This document shows positions 17,678 through 25,764 of a DNA stretch of 64,000 bases, in pieces. The stretch's first letter is position 1, and every line of letters starts with the position of its first letter. The position numbers and the translations under genes were made by a program. Location of the stretch: positions 71,966 to 135,965 of the forward strand of contig SVHM01000002.1 of NCBI GenBank assembly GCA_015055815.1. Reading direction: 5' to 3'. The stretch is from Clostridiales bacterium (GTDB lineage: Bacteria > Bacillota > Clostridia > Christensenellales > UBA1242). The notes under the pieces are model-generated. The model was not told where the DNA came from. It was given only the letters and a program-made list of their open reading frames with translations, and made no database searches.

Positions 17678-18130
17678 TTACTGTTCTTTGCCACATTTGT
17701 TGCAAAACTTAGAGTCAGAATCAATTGATTCTCCGCAATGCTTACAAAAAACTTTATCTTCTAGACCTTTTTTAATAGCTTTTGTAGTCTTTGTAATTGC
17801 TTCACTTGTTATATCTGCGGTATTACTAGCGATTTCTTTTAAATCTTCTTTAGTTTCTTTTTGAATATACTTAGTTGTTTTAGCGTTAAATTTAGCAATT
17901 TCAGGTTTATATGCGGCGGATAGAATTAGTATTGTAAACACTAAGCAGCCAATTCCTCCAAAGATAAAAGAATTTTTTGTTGAATTGGCTTCATACCATC
18001 CTTCTTTACCTATTTCTGGAACTTTGGTACATATTCCAATTATAATTAAAATAATGCCGAGTCCAAGTAAGCAATATCCAATTATTTTTAAAATCTTAAA
18101 AATTCTTGGTTTCTCATTTTTAATATCCAT
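17678..18130 (-). CDS. small membrane protein with C-terminal zinc ribbon, 150 aa
   Basis: There are two hydrophobic segments (about residues 14-33 and 51-70) and a lysine-rich cytosolic stretch. The C-terminal FCKHCGESIDSDSKFCNKCG is a two-CxxC zinc ribbon. Proteins of this zinc-ribbon plus membrane design are widespread in Firmicutes without a firm function. The stop codon is fused to the left arm of cassette unit 2. A consensus promoter lies inside the unit, so the cassette carries a complete transcription unit. Codon use and AT content look like the surrounding genes. Confidence 0.7.
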   Translation of the reverse strand: MDIKNEKPRIFKILKIIGYCLLGLGIILIIIGICTKVPEIGKEGWYEANSTKNSFIFGGIGCLVFTILILSAAYKPEIAKFNAKTTKYIQKETKEDLKEIASNTADITSEAITKTTKAIKKGLEDKVFCKHCGESIDSDSKFCNKCGKEQ

Positions 18131-18159
18131 TTTTACCCTCTCAATTTTTACTTGACTTT

Positions 18160-18188
18160 ATTTTATCAGCGATATAAAATTTTGTCAA
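18160..18188 (-). promoter_or_regulatory. promoter of the zinc-ribbon cassette gene
   Basis: On the minus strand, TTGACA, a 17-bp spacer and TAAAAT, about 30 bp upstream of the start and inside the inverted-repeat boundaries. Confidence 0.75.
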
Positions 18189-18237
18189 ATAATTTAAAAA
18201 ATAAAAAAAATACTAAAAGTTCGATTTAGGTTACACT

Positions 18238-18288
18238 TGGCGGAGAGTTAGGGATTCGAACCCCAGGAAGCTCGCACTTCAACGGTTT
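18238..18288 (-). pseudogene. 3'-half copy of tRNA-Ser
   Basis: These 51 bases equal the 3' part of the intact tRNA-Ser (variable arm, T arm, acceptor 3' strand, CCA). The anticodon side is replaced by unrelated sequence beginning AACTCGAACCC. It cannot form a functional tRNA. The 3' end serves as the right boundary of cassette unit 2. From 18289 to 18401 I see AT-rich sequence and one hairpin, GACCGC-CTG-GCGGTC-like, near 18380-18394, and no gene. Confidence 0.85.
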
Positions 18289-18401
18289 AACTCGAACCCA
18301 CCCTATATTTAAATAAAACAAATCAGCACTAACATTTTATTTTATAAATATTTTCTCACATTTCTCTCGTCAACCACACGACCGCCTGCGGTCTTGAAAA
18401 C

Positions 18402-18425
18402 AAAAAGTGAGCATCTTGCCCACTT
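18402..18425 (-). terminator. terminator of tRNA-Ser
   Basis: AGTGGGCA-AGA-TGCTCACT on the minus strand (one G:T pair), followed by five T residues. Confidence 0.8.
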
Positions 18426-18429
18426 ACTT

Positions 18430-18517
18430 TGGCGGAGAGTTAGGGATTCGAACCCCAGGAAGCTCGCACTTCAACGGTTTTCAAGACCGCCGCTTTCGAC
18501 CGCTCAGCCAACTCTCC
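18430..18517 (-). tRNA. tRNA-Ser (UGA)
   Basis: This is an 88-nt cloverleaf with a long variable arm and encoded CCA. The acceptor GGAGAGT pairs with ACTCTCC, the discriminator is G, the anticodon loop contains TGA within CGGTCTTGAAAACCG, and the T arm has GGTTCGAATCC. It is flanked by partial copies of itself on both sides (3' copies to the left, a 5' copy at 18614-18631). Confidence 0.95.
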
Positions 18518-18631
18518 ATATAATATTTAGTTTTAATAACGAGCGGTCGAACAAGTTCGTCCATAGCCCGTCAAGATAGTCCGTCATTGGCTAATGTCAT
18601 TTAGACATTACCTCCGCTCAGCCAACTCTCC
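18518..18631 (-). repeat. 5'-side tRNA-Ser duplication with hairpins
   Basis: The first 18 bases of tRNA-Ser (GGAGAGTTGGCTGAGCGG) occur again at 18614-18631. Between this fragment and the intact tRNA are the hairpins TAATGTC/GACATTA (near 18593-18611) and CGAAC-TT-GTTCG (near 18546-18557). GAGCGG of the fragment can pair with CCGCTC before the intact tRNA, closing a multibranched fold. The leader ATATTATAT just upstream of the tRNA is duplicated too. Confidence 0.75.
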
Positions 18632-18639
18632 ATATAATA

Positions 18640-18667
18640 TTTATATGTCATGTTTTTTGAAAGACAA
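18640..18667 (-). promoter_or_regulatory. probable original tRNA-Ser promoter
   Basis: On the minus strand, TTGTCT, a 16-bp spacer and TATAAA lie just before the duplicated 5' fragment. The intact tRNA has no equally good promoter directly upstream, so transcription may start here and run through the hairpin insert. Confidence 0.55.
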
Positions 18668-18737
18668 ATATATTATATATGTTTTTTATATAAATTGCAA
18701 GTGTTTTTATAATATTTTTAGAAATTAAATTTACAAA

Positions 18738-18778
18738 TAAAAATATGGCTATAATTATTCATTATAGTCATATTTTAA
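18738..18778 (-). terminator. terminator of the MscS gene
   Basis: ATATGACTATAAT pairs with ATTATAGCCATAT and is followed by a T-rich tract on the minus strand. From 18668 to 18804 nothing else is seen. Confidence 0.75.
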
Positions 18779-18804
18779 GTTATATGCAAACTTTAGGAAA
18801 ACCC

Positions 18805-19794
18805 CTATTTTTCAGACTTATTTGTTTCTTTTTTATCTTCTTTTTCTTTATTTTTTCTTGGGTGTTTTTTAAATATTGCCATTAAATCTGCATGTTCCAA
18901 ATCCATATGTTCTTTTGTTAAATGTCTTTCTTTTTCAACTCTTTCTGGCAAAGGTTGTTTATTTACAGGCATCTTAACATTATCTTTTCTTTCCCTTATT
19001 TCAATTTGGTTATATGGTATTGAAATGTTATTTCTCTTGAATTCATTATACACATTTTCAATTATATAATAATATACATCCCAATAATCTTCACTATCTA
19101 CCCAGCAATTTGCAACAAAATCTATACTGCTTGCGTTTAAAACTTTTAATCTACAAAATGGTGCTTTTGGCTCTAGCATAACTTTACCGTTACTATGCAT
19201 AACATCCAAAACTATTTGTTTAACTTGTTCAACATCACTCTCATAAGCTACTGAAAACATAAAGTCTACCCTTCTTGTTTTGTTAGCTCCAAAATTAGTA
19301 ACAGGATTATTTAAAATATCTGAATTAGGAATAGTAATTTTCTTATTATCTGTTGTAATCAATGTACAGAATAAGAAGTTAATTCCATCAACACTACCTT
19401 CAACCCCGTTAACAGACACATAATCGCCCTTTTTAAATATTTTTGAAGTTACAACAACAATTCCATTCGCAACATTTGCTATGATATTTTGAAGTGCCAT
19501 ACCAACAGCAAGAATAAGAGCACTAATAGCAGTTAAAACACCACCCAAGTCTACTCCCATCATTTTTAGAAGTATCATAACCAATACGAAATAGAAGCAA
19601 AACTTTATAATATTATATAAAAAGTTTTGGGCTACTTTTTCCATTTTTGATTTATTTAATAATCTTCTTACCACATTTAGAACAATTTTAATAATCACAA
19701 TTCCAATAAAGAATGTTGCTATCCAAGCAATTATGCTCCAAAAATTATTCGTAAAAAATGCAGTAATGCTTGACCATACTTGATTCCAGTCCAT
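18805..19794 (-). CDS. mscS: MscS-family small-conductance mechanosensitive channel
   Basis: The protein has 329 residues and three N-terminal membrane helices. The third contains the Gly/Ala-rich pore segment ALILAVGMALQNIIANVANG, typical of MscS. It is followed by the beta domain with IFKKGDYVSVNGVEGSVDGINFLFCTLITTDNKKITIPNSDI, the most diagnostic MscS stretch. The C terminus carries a long Lys/Glu-rich cytoplasmic tail (about residues 275-329) that is absent from E. coli MscS. The channel opens under membrane tension and releases solutes after osmotic downshock. It is monocistronic, with its own terminator, and divergent from the dehydrogenase/glycosyltransferase pair. Confidence 0.92.
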   Translation of the reverse strand: MDWNQVWSSITAFFTNNFWSIIAWIATFFIGIVIIKIVLNVVRRLLNKSKMEKVAQNFLYNIIKFCFYFVLVMILLKMMGVDLGGVLTAISALILAVGMALQNIIANVANGIVVVTSKIFKKGDYVSVNGVEGSVDGINFLFCTLITTDNKKITIPNSDILNNPVTNFGANKTRRVDFMFSVAYESDVEQVKQIVLDVMHSNGKVMLEPKAPFCRLKVLNASSIDFVANCWVDSEDYWDVYYYIIENVYNEFKRNNISIPYNQIEIRERKDNVKMPVNKQPLPERVEKERHLTKEHMDLEHADLMAIFKKHPRKNKEKEDKKETNKSEK

Positions 19795-19960
19795 AATCTT
19801 CTCCTTTGTTAATTTAATATATGTTTAGTATAGCACGAATTCAAAAAATCTCAATCGAATTAAATTATAATTTTCTAAATTACTATAAATATTTTTCAAA
19901 CAATAAATATTTTATAATTAATTCTTTGACTAAAAACAGGTAATAATTTATACTAATAAT

Positions 19961-20776
19961 ATGAAGAAAATTGAAAACAAAACAATCTTAATAACTGGTG
20001 CAACTGGCGGACTTGGTCAAACTTTTGCCAAACTTTTATGTAATAACAACAATCACTTAATACTAACGTCTACTTCTGAAGAGAAAATTAATACGTTAAT
20101 ATCAGAACTTAAAGATTTAGATAACAAAGCAACAATAACACCACTTATTTGTAATTTACTAGATATAAATTCTATAAATTCAGTTATCAACTATCTTATA
20201 GAAAACAAAATTTCTCTAGATATTTTAATCAATAATGCAGGATACATTACTGAAGGAAGTGTTGAAAATGCGAATATTGAAACGTTAACAAACTGTATTC
20301 AAGTTAATTGTATTGGTACTATGCAACTTACAAAAAAAGTACTAGATATAAAGAAAAATTCACAATCACTTAGGATAATAACTATAGCAAGCATGGCTGG
20401 TGACTACCCTATGCCATACATGGCAACATATGCATCAACTAAGTCATTTTTAAAAAACTTTATGTTAGCGCTAGGGTATGAATATAGAAAAAGAAATGTT
20501 GAATGTTTAGTTGTTCAACCGGGAGCAATTGCCACAAGTGTTGCTATGCAAGAAGCAATCAAAGCACAAGGCTTAAAAGGCAAGATGTCTGCCGTTTCAC
20601 CACAAAAAATTGCAATCAATTCAATCAAAAAGAGTTTAAAAGGTAGAAAAGTATATACACCAGGTGTATTTAATAAACTAACTAAATTTGTAAGTTTTTT
20701 CGCACCAACCACTCTTAAAATGAAAGCAATAAGTTCAATGTGGAAAAAATCTCAAGAAAAAAGGAATATAAGATAA
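19961..20776 (+). CDS. short-chain dehydrogenase/reductase (SDR family)
   Basis: This is a 271-residue classical SDR. It has a Rossmann cofactor motif ILITGATGGLG (about residues 9-19), NNAG (about 90), a catalytic Ser in ITIASMAG and the YASTK motif with catalytic Tyr and Lys. It uses NAD(P)H to reduce or oxidise a carbonyl or alcohol; the substrate cannot be told from sequence. The C terminus (PTTLKMKAISSMWKKS) is basic and amphipathic and may touch the membrane. It ends one base before the glycosyltransferase start, so the two are co-translated. The pairing suggests a lipid substrate, but that is inference. Confidence 0.88.
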   Translation: MKKIENKTILITGATGGLGQTFAKLLCNNNNHLILTSTSEEKINTLISELKDLDNKATITPLICNLLDINSINSVINYLIENKISLDILINNAGYITEGSVENANIETLTNCIQVNCIGTMQLTKKVLDIKKNSQSLRIITIASMAGDYPMPYMATYASTKSFLKNFMLALGYEYRKRNVECLVVQPGAIATSVAMQEAIKAQGLKGKMSAVSPQKIAINSIKKSLKGRKVYTPGVFNKLTKFVSFFAPTTLKMKAISSMWKKSQEKRNIR

Positions 20777-20777
20777 A

Positions 20778-22019
20778 ATGAAAGTATTAATTTTTACTGC
20801 AAGTGCAGGAAACGGTCATAATTCTACCGCTAGAAGATTGGTAGAAAAAATTCAACAAGAAAACCCCGAAACAAAATGCGAAGTTGTAGATATTTTTAAA
20901 GAATACGCAAGTAAATTAAAAGCGTGGACAATGGACGAAGGATATTCCCTATCTTGCAACCACTTGTTGCCTATTTATAATTATTTTTTCAAAAAAAGCG
21001 AAAAATCTAGTTATGAAAATAGAGACAAATCCAAATGTAACAAATCTGTTTATTCAGTCATGTACGGCATGTTAAATAAAATTTATAAGTACAAACCCGA
21101 TTTAATTATTTCTACATATATTTTTAGTTCTGTAGCATTAACAAATATTAAAAGACACTATAAAATCCCTGCCAGAATTATATGCATGACTTTAGATTAT
21201 GGCATTTCGCCATATTGGGAATGTTGTGCAAGTGGGCTTGATTATATGTTTTTATCGGGCGACTACATGGTAAAACCATTTTTGGAAAAAGGCTACAAAA
21301 AAGAACAATTAATTGTATCTGGAATACCAGTAGCAGATAAATTTTATAATTTACCATCTAAAGATGAAGCAAGAGAAATACTTGAATTAGATAAAGACAA
21401 ATTTACTTTAATAATCATGAAAGCAAGTTTCTTCCCAATTTCACATAAAAAGATAATTAAAGAACTTAGTAAAATTGAACAACCTATTCAAATAGTAATA
21501 GTAAACGGTAAAAACCCAAAAGTCAAAAATGATATGCAAAAAAGACTTAAGAAAGCAAAGTTAAAGCATAAAATAATAAATCTTGGCTTTACAACTAAAA
21601 TTACCGAATATTTTGCTTCTTGTGACTTAATTTTAGGTAAAGCTGGCGGGCTTTCCACTACCGAAAGCATAAATGCAGGCATACCATCTTTAATAATAGA
21701 TAAACTTCCACAACAAGAAATTTACAACAAGGATTTTCTTGTTAATTGCGGATGTGCAAAAACTGTTAATAAGCGAACAATTGCAAGTACTATTAATGAT
21801 TTAATGACCAATCCAAAAGAATATGAGAAAATGAAAAAATCGGCTTTAAAAATAAGAATTGAAGGCACTTTGGACAAATTCTACGATATAATATCTTCTA
21901 CACCACAAGCAGATTATTCAGATATAATATTTAATGACAATAAAAAAACTGTAATAAAAAATATTGATCGCAAAAGAAAACAAACAATAAAAGAACAAAA
22001 AAATAAATCACATAAATAA
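20778..22019 (+). CDS. MGDG-synthase/UgtP-type diacylglycerol glycosyltransferase
   Basis: This 413-residue protein starts with MKVLIFTASAGNGHNSTARRL, the N-terminal signature of monogalactosyldiacylglycerol synthase and UgtP-type GT28 enzymes. The C-terminal half carries the sugar-nucleotide-binding region ITEYFASCDLILGKAGGLSTTESINAGIPSLI. It probably transfers glucose or galactose from a UDP-sugar to diacylglycerol at the membrane, making glycolipids and lipoteichoic-acid anchors. A Lys-rich tail (about 380-413) is consistent with peripheral membrane binding. Translation is coupled to the preceding SDR gene. The sugar specificity is not resolvable. Confidence 0.87.
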   Translation: MKVLIFTASAGNGHNSTARRLVEKIQQENPETKCEVVDIFKEYASKLKAWTMDEGYSLSCNHLLPIYNYFFKKSEKSSYENRDKSKCNKSVYSVMYGMLNKIYKYKPDLIISTYIFSSVALTNIKRHYKIPARIICMTLDYGISPYWECCASGLDYMFLSGDYMVKPFLEKGYKKEQLIVSGIPVADKFYNLPSKDEAREILELDKDKFTLIIMKASFFPISHKKIIKELSKIEQPIQIVIVNGKNPKVKNDMQKRLKKAKLKHKIINLGFTTKITEYFASCDLILGKAGGLSTTESINAGIPSLIIDKLPQQEIYNKDFLVNCGCAKTVNKRTIASTINDLMTNPKEYEKMKKSALKIRIEGTLDKFYDIISSTPQADYSDIIFNDNKKTVIKNIDRKRKQTIKEQKNKSHK

Positions 22020-22034
22020 TGTGATTTATTTTTT
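22001..22034. terminator. bidirectional terminator overlapping both converging stop codons
   Basis: AAATAAATCACAT/ATGTGATTTATTT forms a 12-13 bp stem with loop AAATA. It contains the stop codon of the glycosyltransferase and abuts the stop of the converging acetyltransferase-like gene. Confidence 0.85.
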
Positions 22035-23282
22035 ATTAGTATATTTCCTATTAGAAGTAGTGTTTGACTTTTGTTTGGTTTTATTTGATTTTACAGAAGT
22101 CGACTTTTTCTTAGTTACTTTTTTAACTGATTTTTTTGCCCCACTTTTCTTCTTTTCATTTAAATCTTTTGTAAACACTCTATACCTTTTGTGTTGTTCA
22201 ACATCATCAAAGTTTTTCCATGTTTGCAAAATTTTAAGATTAGTTTCTAGAGAGTGATTTGTTTCTACTCTAGTCACCCCTACTTGTTTAGCTGCTTCAA
22301 CTATGTAATTTAAAATTATCGCAGGAATACCCTTGCCTTGTAAATCTTTTCTTACACCTATCAATCCAAAATCGGCAAGTTTACAATGATTTTTATCATG
22401 TAATATTCTAAATACACCCAAAGGCAATAATTTACCTTTTGATTTTTGTACAGACTTTGCAATAGATGGCAATCCAAAACCAAAAGCGACTACCTTATCG
22501 TTTTCATCTAAAATAGTTATCAAGTATTCCAAATTGATTATTAAGTTAAACTGGTCTATAATTTGTTTTCTTAATTTTTCATTATATGGTATAACTCCGT
22601 ACAAATCACCATATGCTTCATCTAATAAATCAAAAATACCATCTTTATATTTATTTATATATTCCTTTTTGTTTTTTGCAGTTGCAATTCTAAGATTGTA
22701 TCTTTTCATAACAAGGTCACTTAATTTTTGAACCCTATCATCAGACTTTTCAGGAAGTTTAATGGTAAAAGACAAATAATCTATATCTTTAACATATCCA
22801 AGTTGTTCCAAATATTCTTTATAATATGGAAAATTATAATTTTCTTCAAACGTAGCAAGTCTATCAAAACCGTCAATTAAAAGGCCTTCCCTTTCTAAAT
22901 CATGAAAACCAAGCGGGCCATGAACAGTATCCATACCCATCATTTTTGCCCACTCTTCTATTTTGCTAAGTAAAGCCTTTGCTACTTCAAAATCTTCAAT
23001 ACAATCAAATCTAGAAAATCTTACTTTTTTTGTCTCTGTTTTGCTATTATATACTTTTTGGATAATTCCGCATATTCTGCCTGCTACATGACCATCTTTA
23101 TATGCCAAATAAAAAACCATGTCACATTCATCAAATGAGACATTTTTCTTTGGGTCAAATATTGCAAACTCATCCATTCTAAGCGGATGTACATAGCAAT
23201 CATTACCTTTATATAGTTTGGTTGGAAAATCAACAAACTTTTTTCTTTGTCTTTTTGTTTTTACTTCTACTACTGATATCAT
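22026..23282 (-). CDS. GNAT-like acyltransferase domain protein, 418 aa
   Basis: The C-terminal half holds an N-acyltransferase fold. IGVRKDLQGKGIPAIILNYIVEAAKQVGV is the acyl-CoA-binding helix region with the QGKG motif, and RVETNHSLETNLKILQTWKNF follows the usual GNAT order (near residues 300-375). The N-terminal half (FVDFPTKLYKGNDCYVHPLRMDE) is conserved in a group of clostridial and planctomycete proteins annotated only as acetyltransferase-like. The last 40 residues are Lys/Ser-rich (KKSVKKVTKKKST), which may bind nucleic acid or acidic lipid. The substrate is unknown. It is monocistronic and converges on the glycosyltransferase gene. Confidence 0.75.
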   Translation of the reverse strand: MISVVEVKTKRQRKKFVDFPTKLYKGNDCYVHPLRMDEFAIFDPKKNVSFDECDMVFYLAYKDGHVAGRICGIIQKVYNSKTETKKVRFSRFDCIEDFEVAKALLSKIEEWAKMMGMDTVHGPLGFHDLEREGLLIDGFDRLATFEENYNFPYYKEYLEQLGYVKDIDYLSFTIKLPEKSDDRVQKLSDLVMKRYNLRIATAKNKKEYINKYKDGIFDLLDEAYGDLYGVIPYNEKLRKQIIDQFNLIINLEYLITILDENDKVVAFGFGLPSIAKSVQKSKGKLLPLGVFRILHDKNHCKLADFGLIGVRKDLQGKGIPAIILNYIVEAAKQVGVTRVETNHSLETNLKILQTWKNFDDVEQHKRYRVFTKDLNEKKKSGAKKSVKKVTKKKSTSVKSNKTKQKSNTTSNRKYTNKK

Positions 23283-23349
23283 ATTTTAAGTATAATATAA
23301 CTTGTAGATTTTGGCAATTAAATTTGTAGAAAAAGAATATAATTTACAT

Positions 23350-23380
23350 AAAAAAAGGCTATTTATATAAATAATAGCCC
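23350..23380 (-). terminator. terminator of the 349-residue unknown gene
   Basis: GGGCTATT/AATAGCC stem overlapping the 3' end of the gene at 23363, followed by T residues on the minus strand. Confidence 0.75.
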
Positions 23381-24412
23381 TTCATCTAATTCTCTATGCT
23401 CATCTAAAACACTATCTAATGTCGGTAAATTGTATATAAGTGAAACAATTCCATCCTTCTCACTATCCGAAAAATTCATATTACAACTTTTTAAATCTAG
23501 ATTAAAATAATCAAAAACTTCTTTGCCTTCATCTGAAAGTTCGAAATCTTTATGAATAGCAATTCCATAATCTTCATCATAATTTTTAAACTTAATTCCT
23601 ATTAATTCACCATTATCATCATATCTAAGTTTAACATTATTTATGCTACAAATTTGATTATATGGAACATCAAGCGAAAGTAAACACTTAGCAATTGAAG
23701 ATGTAGCAACACGCCTTTCTTCATTGGTACATGTTAAATATTTAGATAAATACTTCCTTGAAGAATACTTATCTAGTGCTAAACTTTTATAAATAGTAGT
23801 AATTAATTTATTGTATCCATCTATTGATTTAAGGTTACTAATATTTTTATAATCATCAACAACAAAATAATTTGAAAGGGCTGTAATCATATTCATAGCA
23901 AGTGTACTATCACTATTGGTATCAGTTAGTTCATTGTACTCAAGCATAATATTACATAGATTATTAAAACCACTTAGAGCATAAAGATCCGCCAAGTTTC
24001 CATTCATCATGTTAAATTGATATTTACCCCTATTCACTTTACGTAAACTTTCATAAAAAATATTTTCAATAGGAGTAAGCGAATCATTAAAATCATATCT
24101 ACATTTTTCTTGCAAGTATCTCATAACTTGTTTTGACACCATATTGATTATTAATCTATTAACAGGTGAATTACTACTAATTGAAAACCATGCATTAATT
24201 CCATCATATCCATCAAAATACTCTTTATCAAAATCAATACACGCATAAAGTTTTCCATTTTTTCTAACAATGTCTACCCATAGATTATTACTATTATCCA
24301 TAGTTATTGCATTAAGTAGCATGGCTACATTTTTTACAACTCCACCATCTTTTTCATAAATGCCTATGGCATCACAATTAAAATCATTTAGTTTATCAAA
24401 ATCAAACCCCAT
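23363..24412 (-). CDS. hypothetical protein, 349 aa
   Basis: I do not recognise this protein. It is soluble-looking, without a signal peptide, with many Asn, Asp and Tyr residues. A longer frame starts at 24490 with a hydrophobic stretch, but AAGGGG stands six bases before the ATG at 24412, so the shorter protein (MGFDFDKLNDFNCD...) is preferred. It lies downstream of the DacA-type gene, with a terminator in between, so it probably has its own promoter. No catalytic motif could be identified. Confidence 0.6.
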   Translation of the reverse strand: MGFDFDKLNDFNCDAIGIYEKDGGVVKNVAMLLNAITMDNSNNLWVDIVRKNGKLYACIDFDKEYFDGYDGINAWFSISSNSPVNRLIINMVSKQVMRYLQEKCRYDFNDSLTPIENIFYESLRKVNRGKYQFNMMNGNLADLYALSGFNNLCNIMLEYNELTDTNSDSTLAMNMITALSNYFVVDDYKNISNLKSIDGYNKLITTIYKSLALDKYSSRKYLSKYLTCTNEERRVATSSIAKCLLSLDVPYNQICSINNVKLRYDDNGELIGIKFKNYDEDYGIAIHKDFELSDEGKEVFDYFNLDLKSCNMNFSDSEKDGIVSLIYNLPTLDSVLDEHRELDEGLLFI

Positions 24413-24488
24413 ATATAACCCCTTAATTATTAATATAATAGCATAAAATATATCAGTTGTAAATATGCAACTTAAAAAAAATAATAAC

Positions 24489-24520
24489 AAAAAAGAGTAG
24501 AATTTTCTACCCTTATTTTT
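24489..24520 (-). terminator. terminator of the carboxypeptidase gene
   Basis: AAGGGTAGAA/TTCTACTCTT stem with T residues on the minus strand. Confidence 0.75.
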
Positions 24521-24524
24521 TACA

Positions 24525-25688
24525 TCATAAACGATTAAAATTCGTTGTTATTTTATTTAATATATCTCCAAAAGTTTGCTTATCATAATTTTCTGCTGAA
24601 ACAATGTTAACTTCCCCCACCACAATTCCATCAACTATAATCATAGCATATCCGACTTCTTGCCCTTCTAAAATTGGAGCTTTCAAAGTGGTTGGTAAAT
24701 TGTATTCGATAGAATAATTATTTGATTTATTTTTGTTCTTTAACAGATAAAAATCTTTTTCAAAAATTACATTTATTTTGTCTACTTTTGAGCTACTAAT
24801 TTTAATAGAATTTTCTATCAAATTGCCAGCCTTAATTATCTGTTCATTTTCATAATTTGCAAAAGCATAATTATATAATTTCATACTGTCAGTAAATCTA
24901 TCTGCTGACGAATTACAACCAAGAACTACTGCAGTTAATTTTAAGTTATCTTTTAAAGAAGTAGATGACAAACAATAACCCGCTTCATCAGTAAATCCAG
25001 TCTTTCCAGTAAGGCAATAATCATAATATTTTATAAGCCTATTAGTATTAACTAATTCCGTTTTTCTCCCACTAGGATGCACAAGTTCATCCATCCAAAT
25101 TTGTGAGTACTCTACATACAAATCATAACTGCTTACAACATTTAAAAGTAATGACGTATCATAAGCTGTACTATATTGATTTATGGCAGGAAGCCCAGTA
25201 GAATTGGCATAAAGTGTATTTTTCATACCAATAACTTTACACTTATCATTCATAAGCGAGACGAAAGATTTTTCGCTTCCCGCAACATTTTCCGCAAGCA
25301 CAACTGCGCTGTCGTTAGCTGAAGCCACTATAACAGATTTAAGCAAATCTCTTACAAAATATTTACTTCCTGCATCAAGAAAAGCTTGACTACCTTCAAT
25401 ACTACTAGCATACTCACTTACAACAAATTCATCATCTAAAGACAAACTTTTATCTTCAATTTTTTCAAGTACAATTAAAGTTGTCATAAGTTTACAAATA
25501 CTTGCAACTTCTACTTTTTTATCTTTATCTTTTTCAACTAGCACACTTCCATTTTCGTTTACAACAACATAACTTTTAGCCCCAATATCCAATACTTCTT
25601 CACTAGCAAAAACACTGAATTTTTCACCATAAAAAAATGATACAGAACACATTAAAATTAAAACAAAACTAAGTACAATTTTTTTCAT
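24525..25688 (-). CDS. dacA: D-alanyl-D-alanine carboxypeptidase (S11, DacA/DacF type)
   Basis: This 387-residue penicillin-binding protein has all three active-site motifs: SICK (Ser63-Lys66) as SxxK, SAN in VIVASANDSAVV, and KTG in LTGKTGFTDEAGYCL. An N-terminal signal peptide (about residues 1-28) exports it. The C-terminal domain (about 280-387) matches the PBP5-type beta domain. It trims the terminal D-Ala from peptidoglycan pentapeptides outside the membrane. Whether it is the vegetative DacA or a sporulation DacF/DacB form cannot be decided here, so the symbol is approximate. It has its own terminator and follows a lipoprotein gene on the same strand. Confidence 0.92.
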   Translation of the reverse strand: MKKIVLSFVLILMCSVSFFYGEKFSVFASEEVLDIGAKSYVVVNENGSVLVEKDKDKKVEVASICKLMTTLIVLEKIEDKSLSLDDEFVVSEYASSIEGSQAFLDAGSKYFVRDLLKSVIVASANDSAVVLAENVAGSEKSFVSLMNDKCKVIGMKNTLYANSTGLPAINQYSTAYDTSLLLNVVSSYDLYVEYSQIWMDELVHPSGRKTELVNTNRLIKYYDYCLTGKTGFTDEAGYCLSSTSLKDNLKLTAVVLGCNSSADRFTDSMKLYNYAFANYENEQIIKAGNLIENSIKISSSKVDKINVIFEKDFYLLKNKNKSNNYSIEYNLPTTLKAPILEGQEVGYAMIIVDGIVVGEVNIVSAENYDKQTFGDILNKITTNFNRL

Positions 25689-25733
25689 AAAATCCCCTTT
25701 AATTTAATTTGTTCATATTGTGGAATTTTATGT

Positions 25734-25764
25734 AAAAAAAGAACTGAAATTTTTCAGTTCTTTA
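25734..25764 (-). terminator. terminator of the 558-residue lipoprotein gene
   Basis: AAAGAACTGAAA/TCAGTTCTTT stem overlapping the stop codon, with seven T residues on the minus strand. Confidence 0.85.

Larger units (their letters stand above)
17650..18247 (-). mobile_element. tRNA-Ser-linked gene unit 2 (zinc-ribbon cassette) with inverted-repeat ends
   Basis: GTAACGTAAAACGAA (17663-17677) and TTCGATTTAGGTTAC (18220-18234) bound the unit and are identical to the arms of unit 1. The flanking acceptor-end copies TGGCGGAGAG lie at 17650-17659 and 18238-18247, again with three-base spacers. The cargo stop codon abuts the left arm exactly as in unit 1, although the cargo genes are unrelated. 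Unit lengths are similar (about 590 bp). Confidence 0.62.

Noticed and set aside
16906-18247. Classical integron or an ordinary transposon with target-site duplication
   Set aside because: No attC core consensus and no integrase are seen. The flanking acceptor-end copies are separated from the arms by three non-identical bases, unlike a direct target duplication.
18394-18579. Open frame over tRNA-Ser
   Set aside because: Antisense to an unambiguous tRNA gene.
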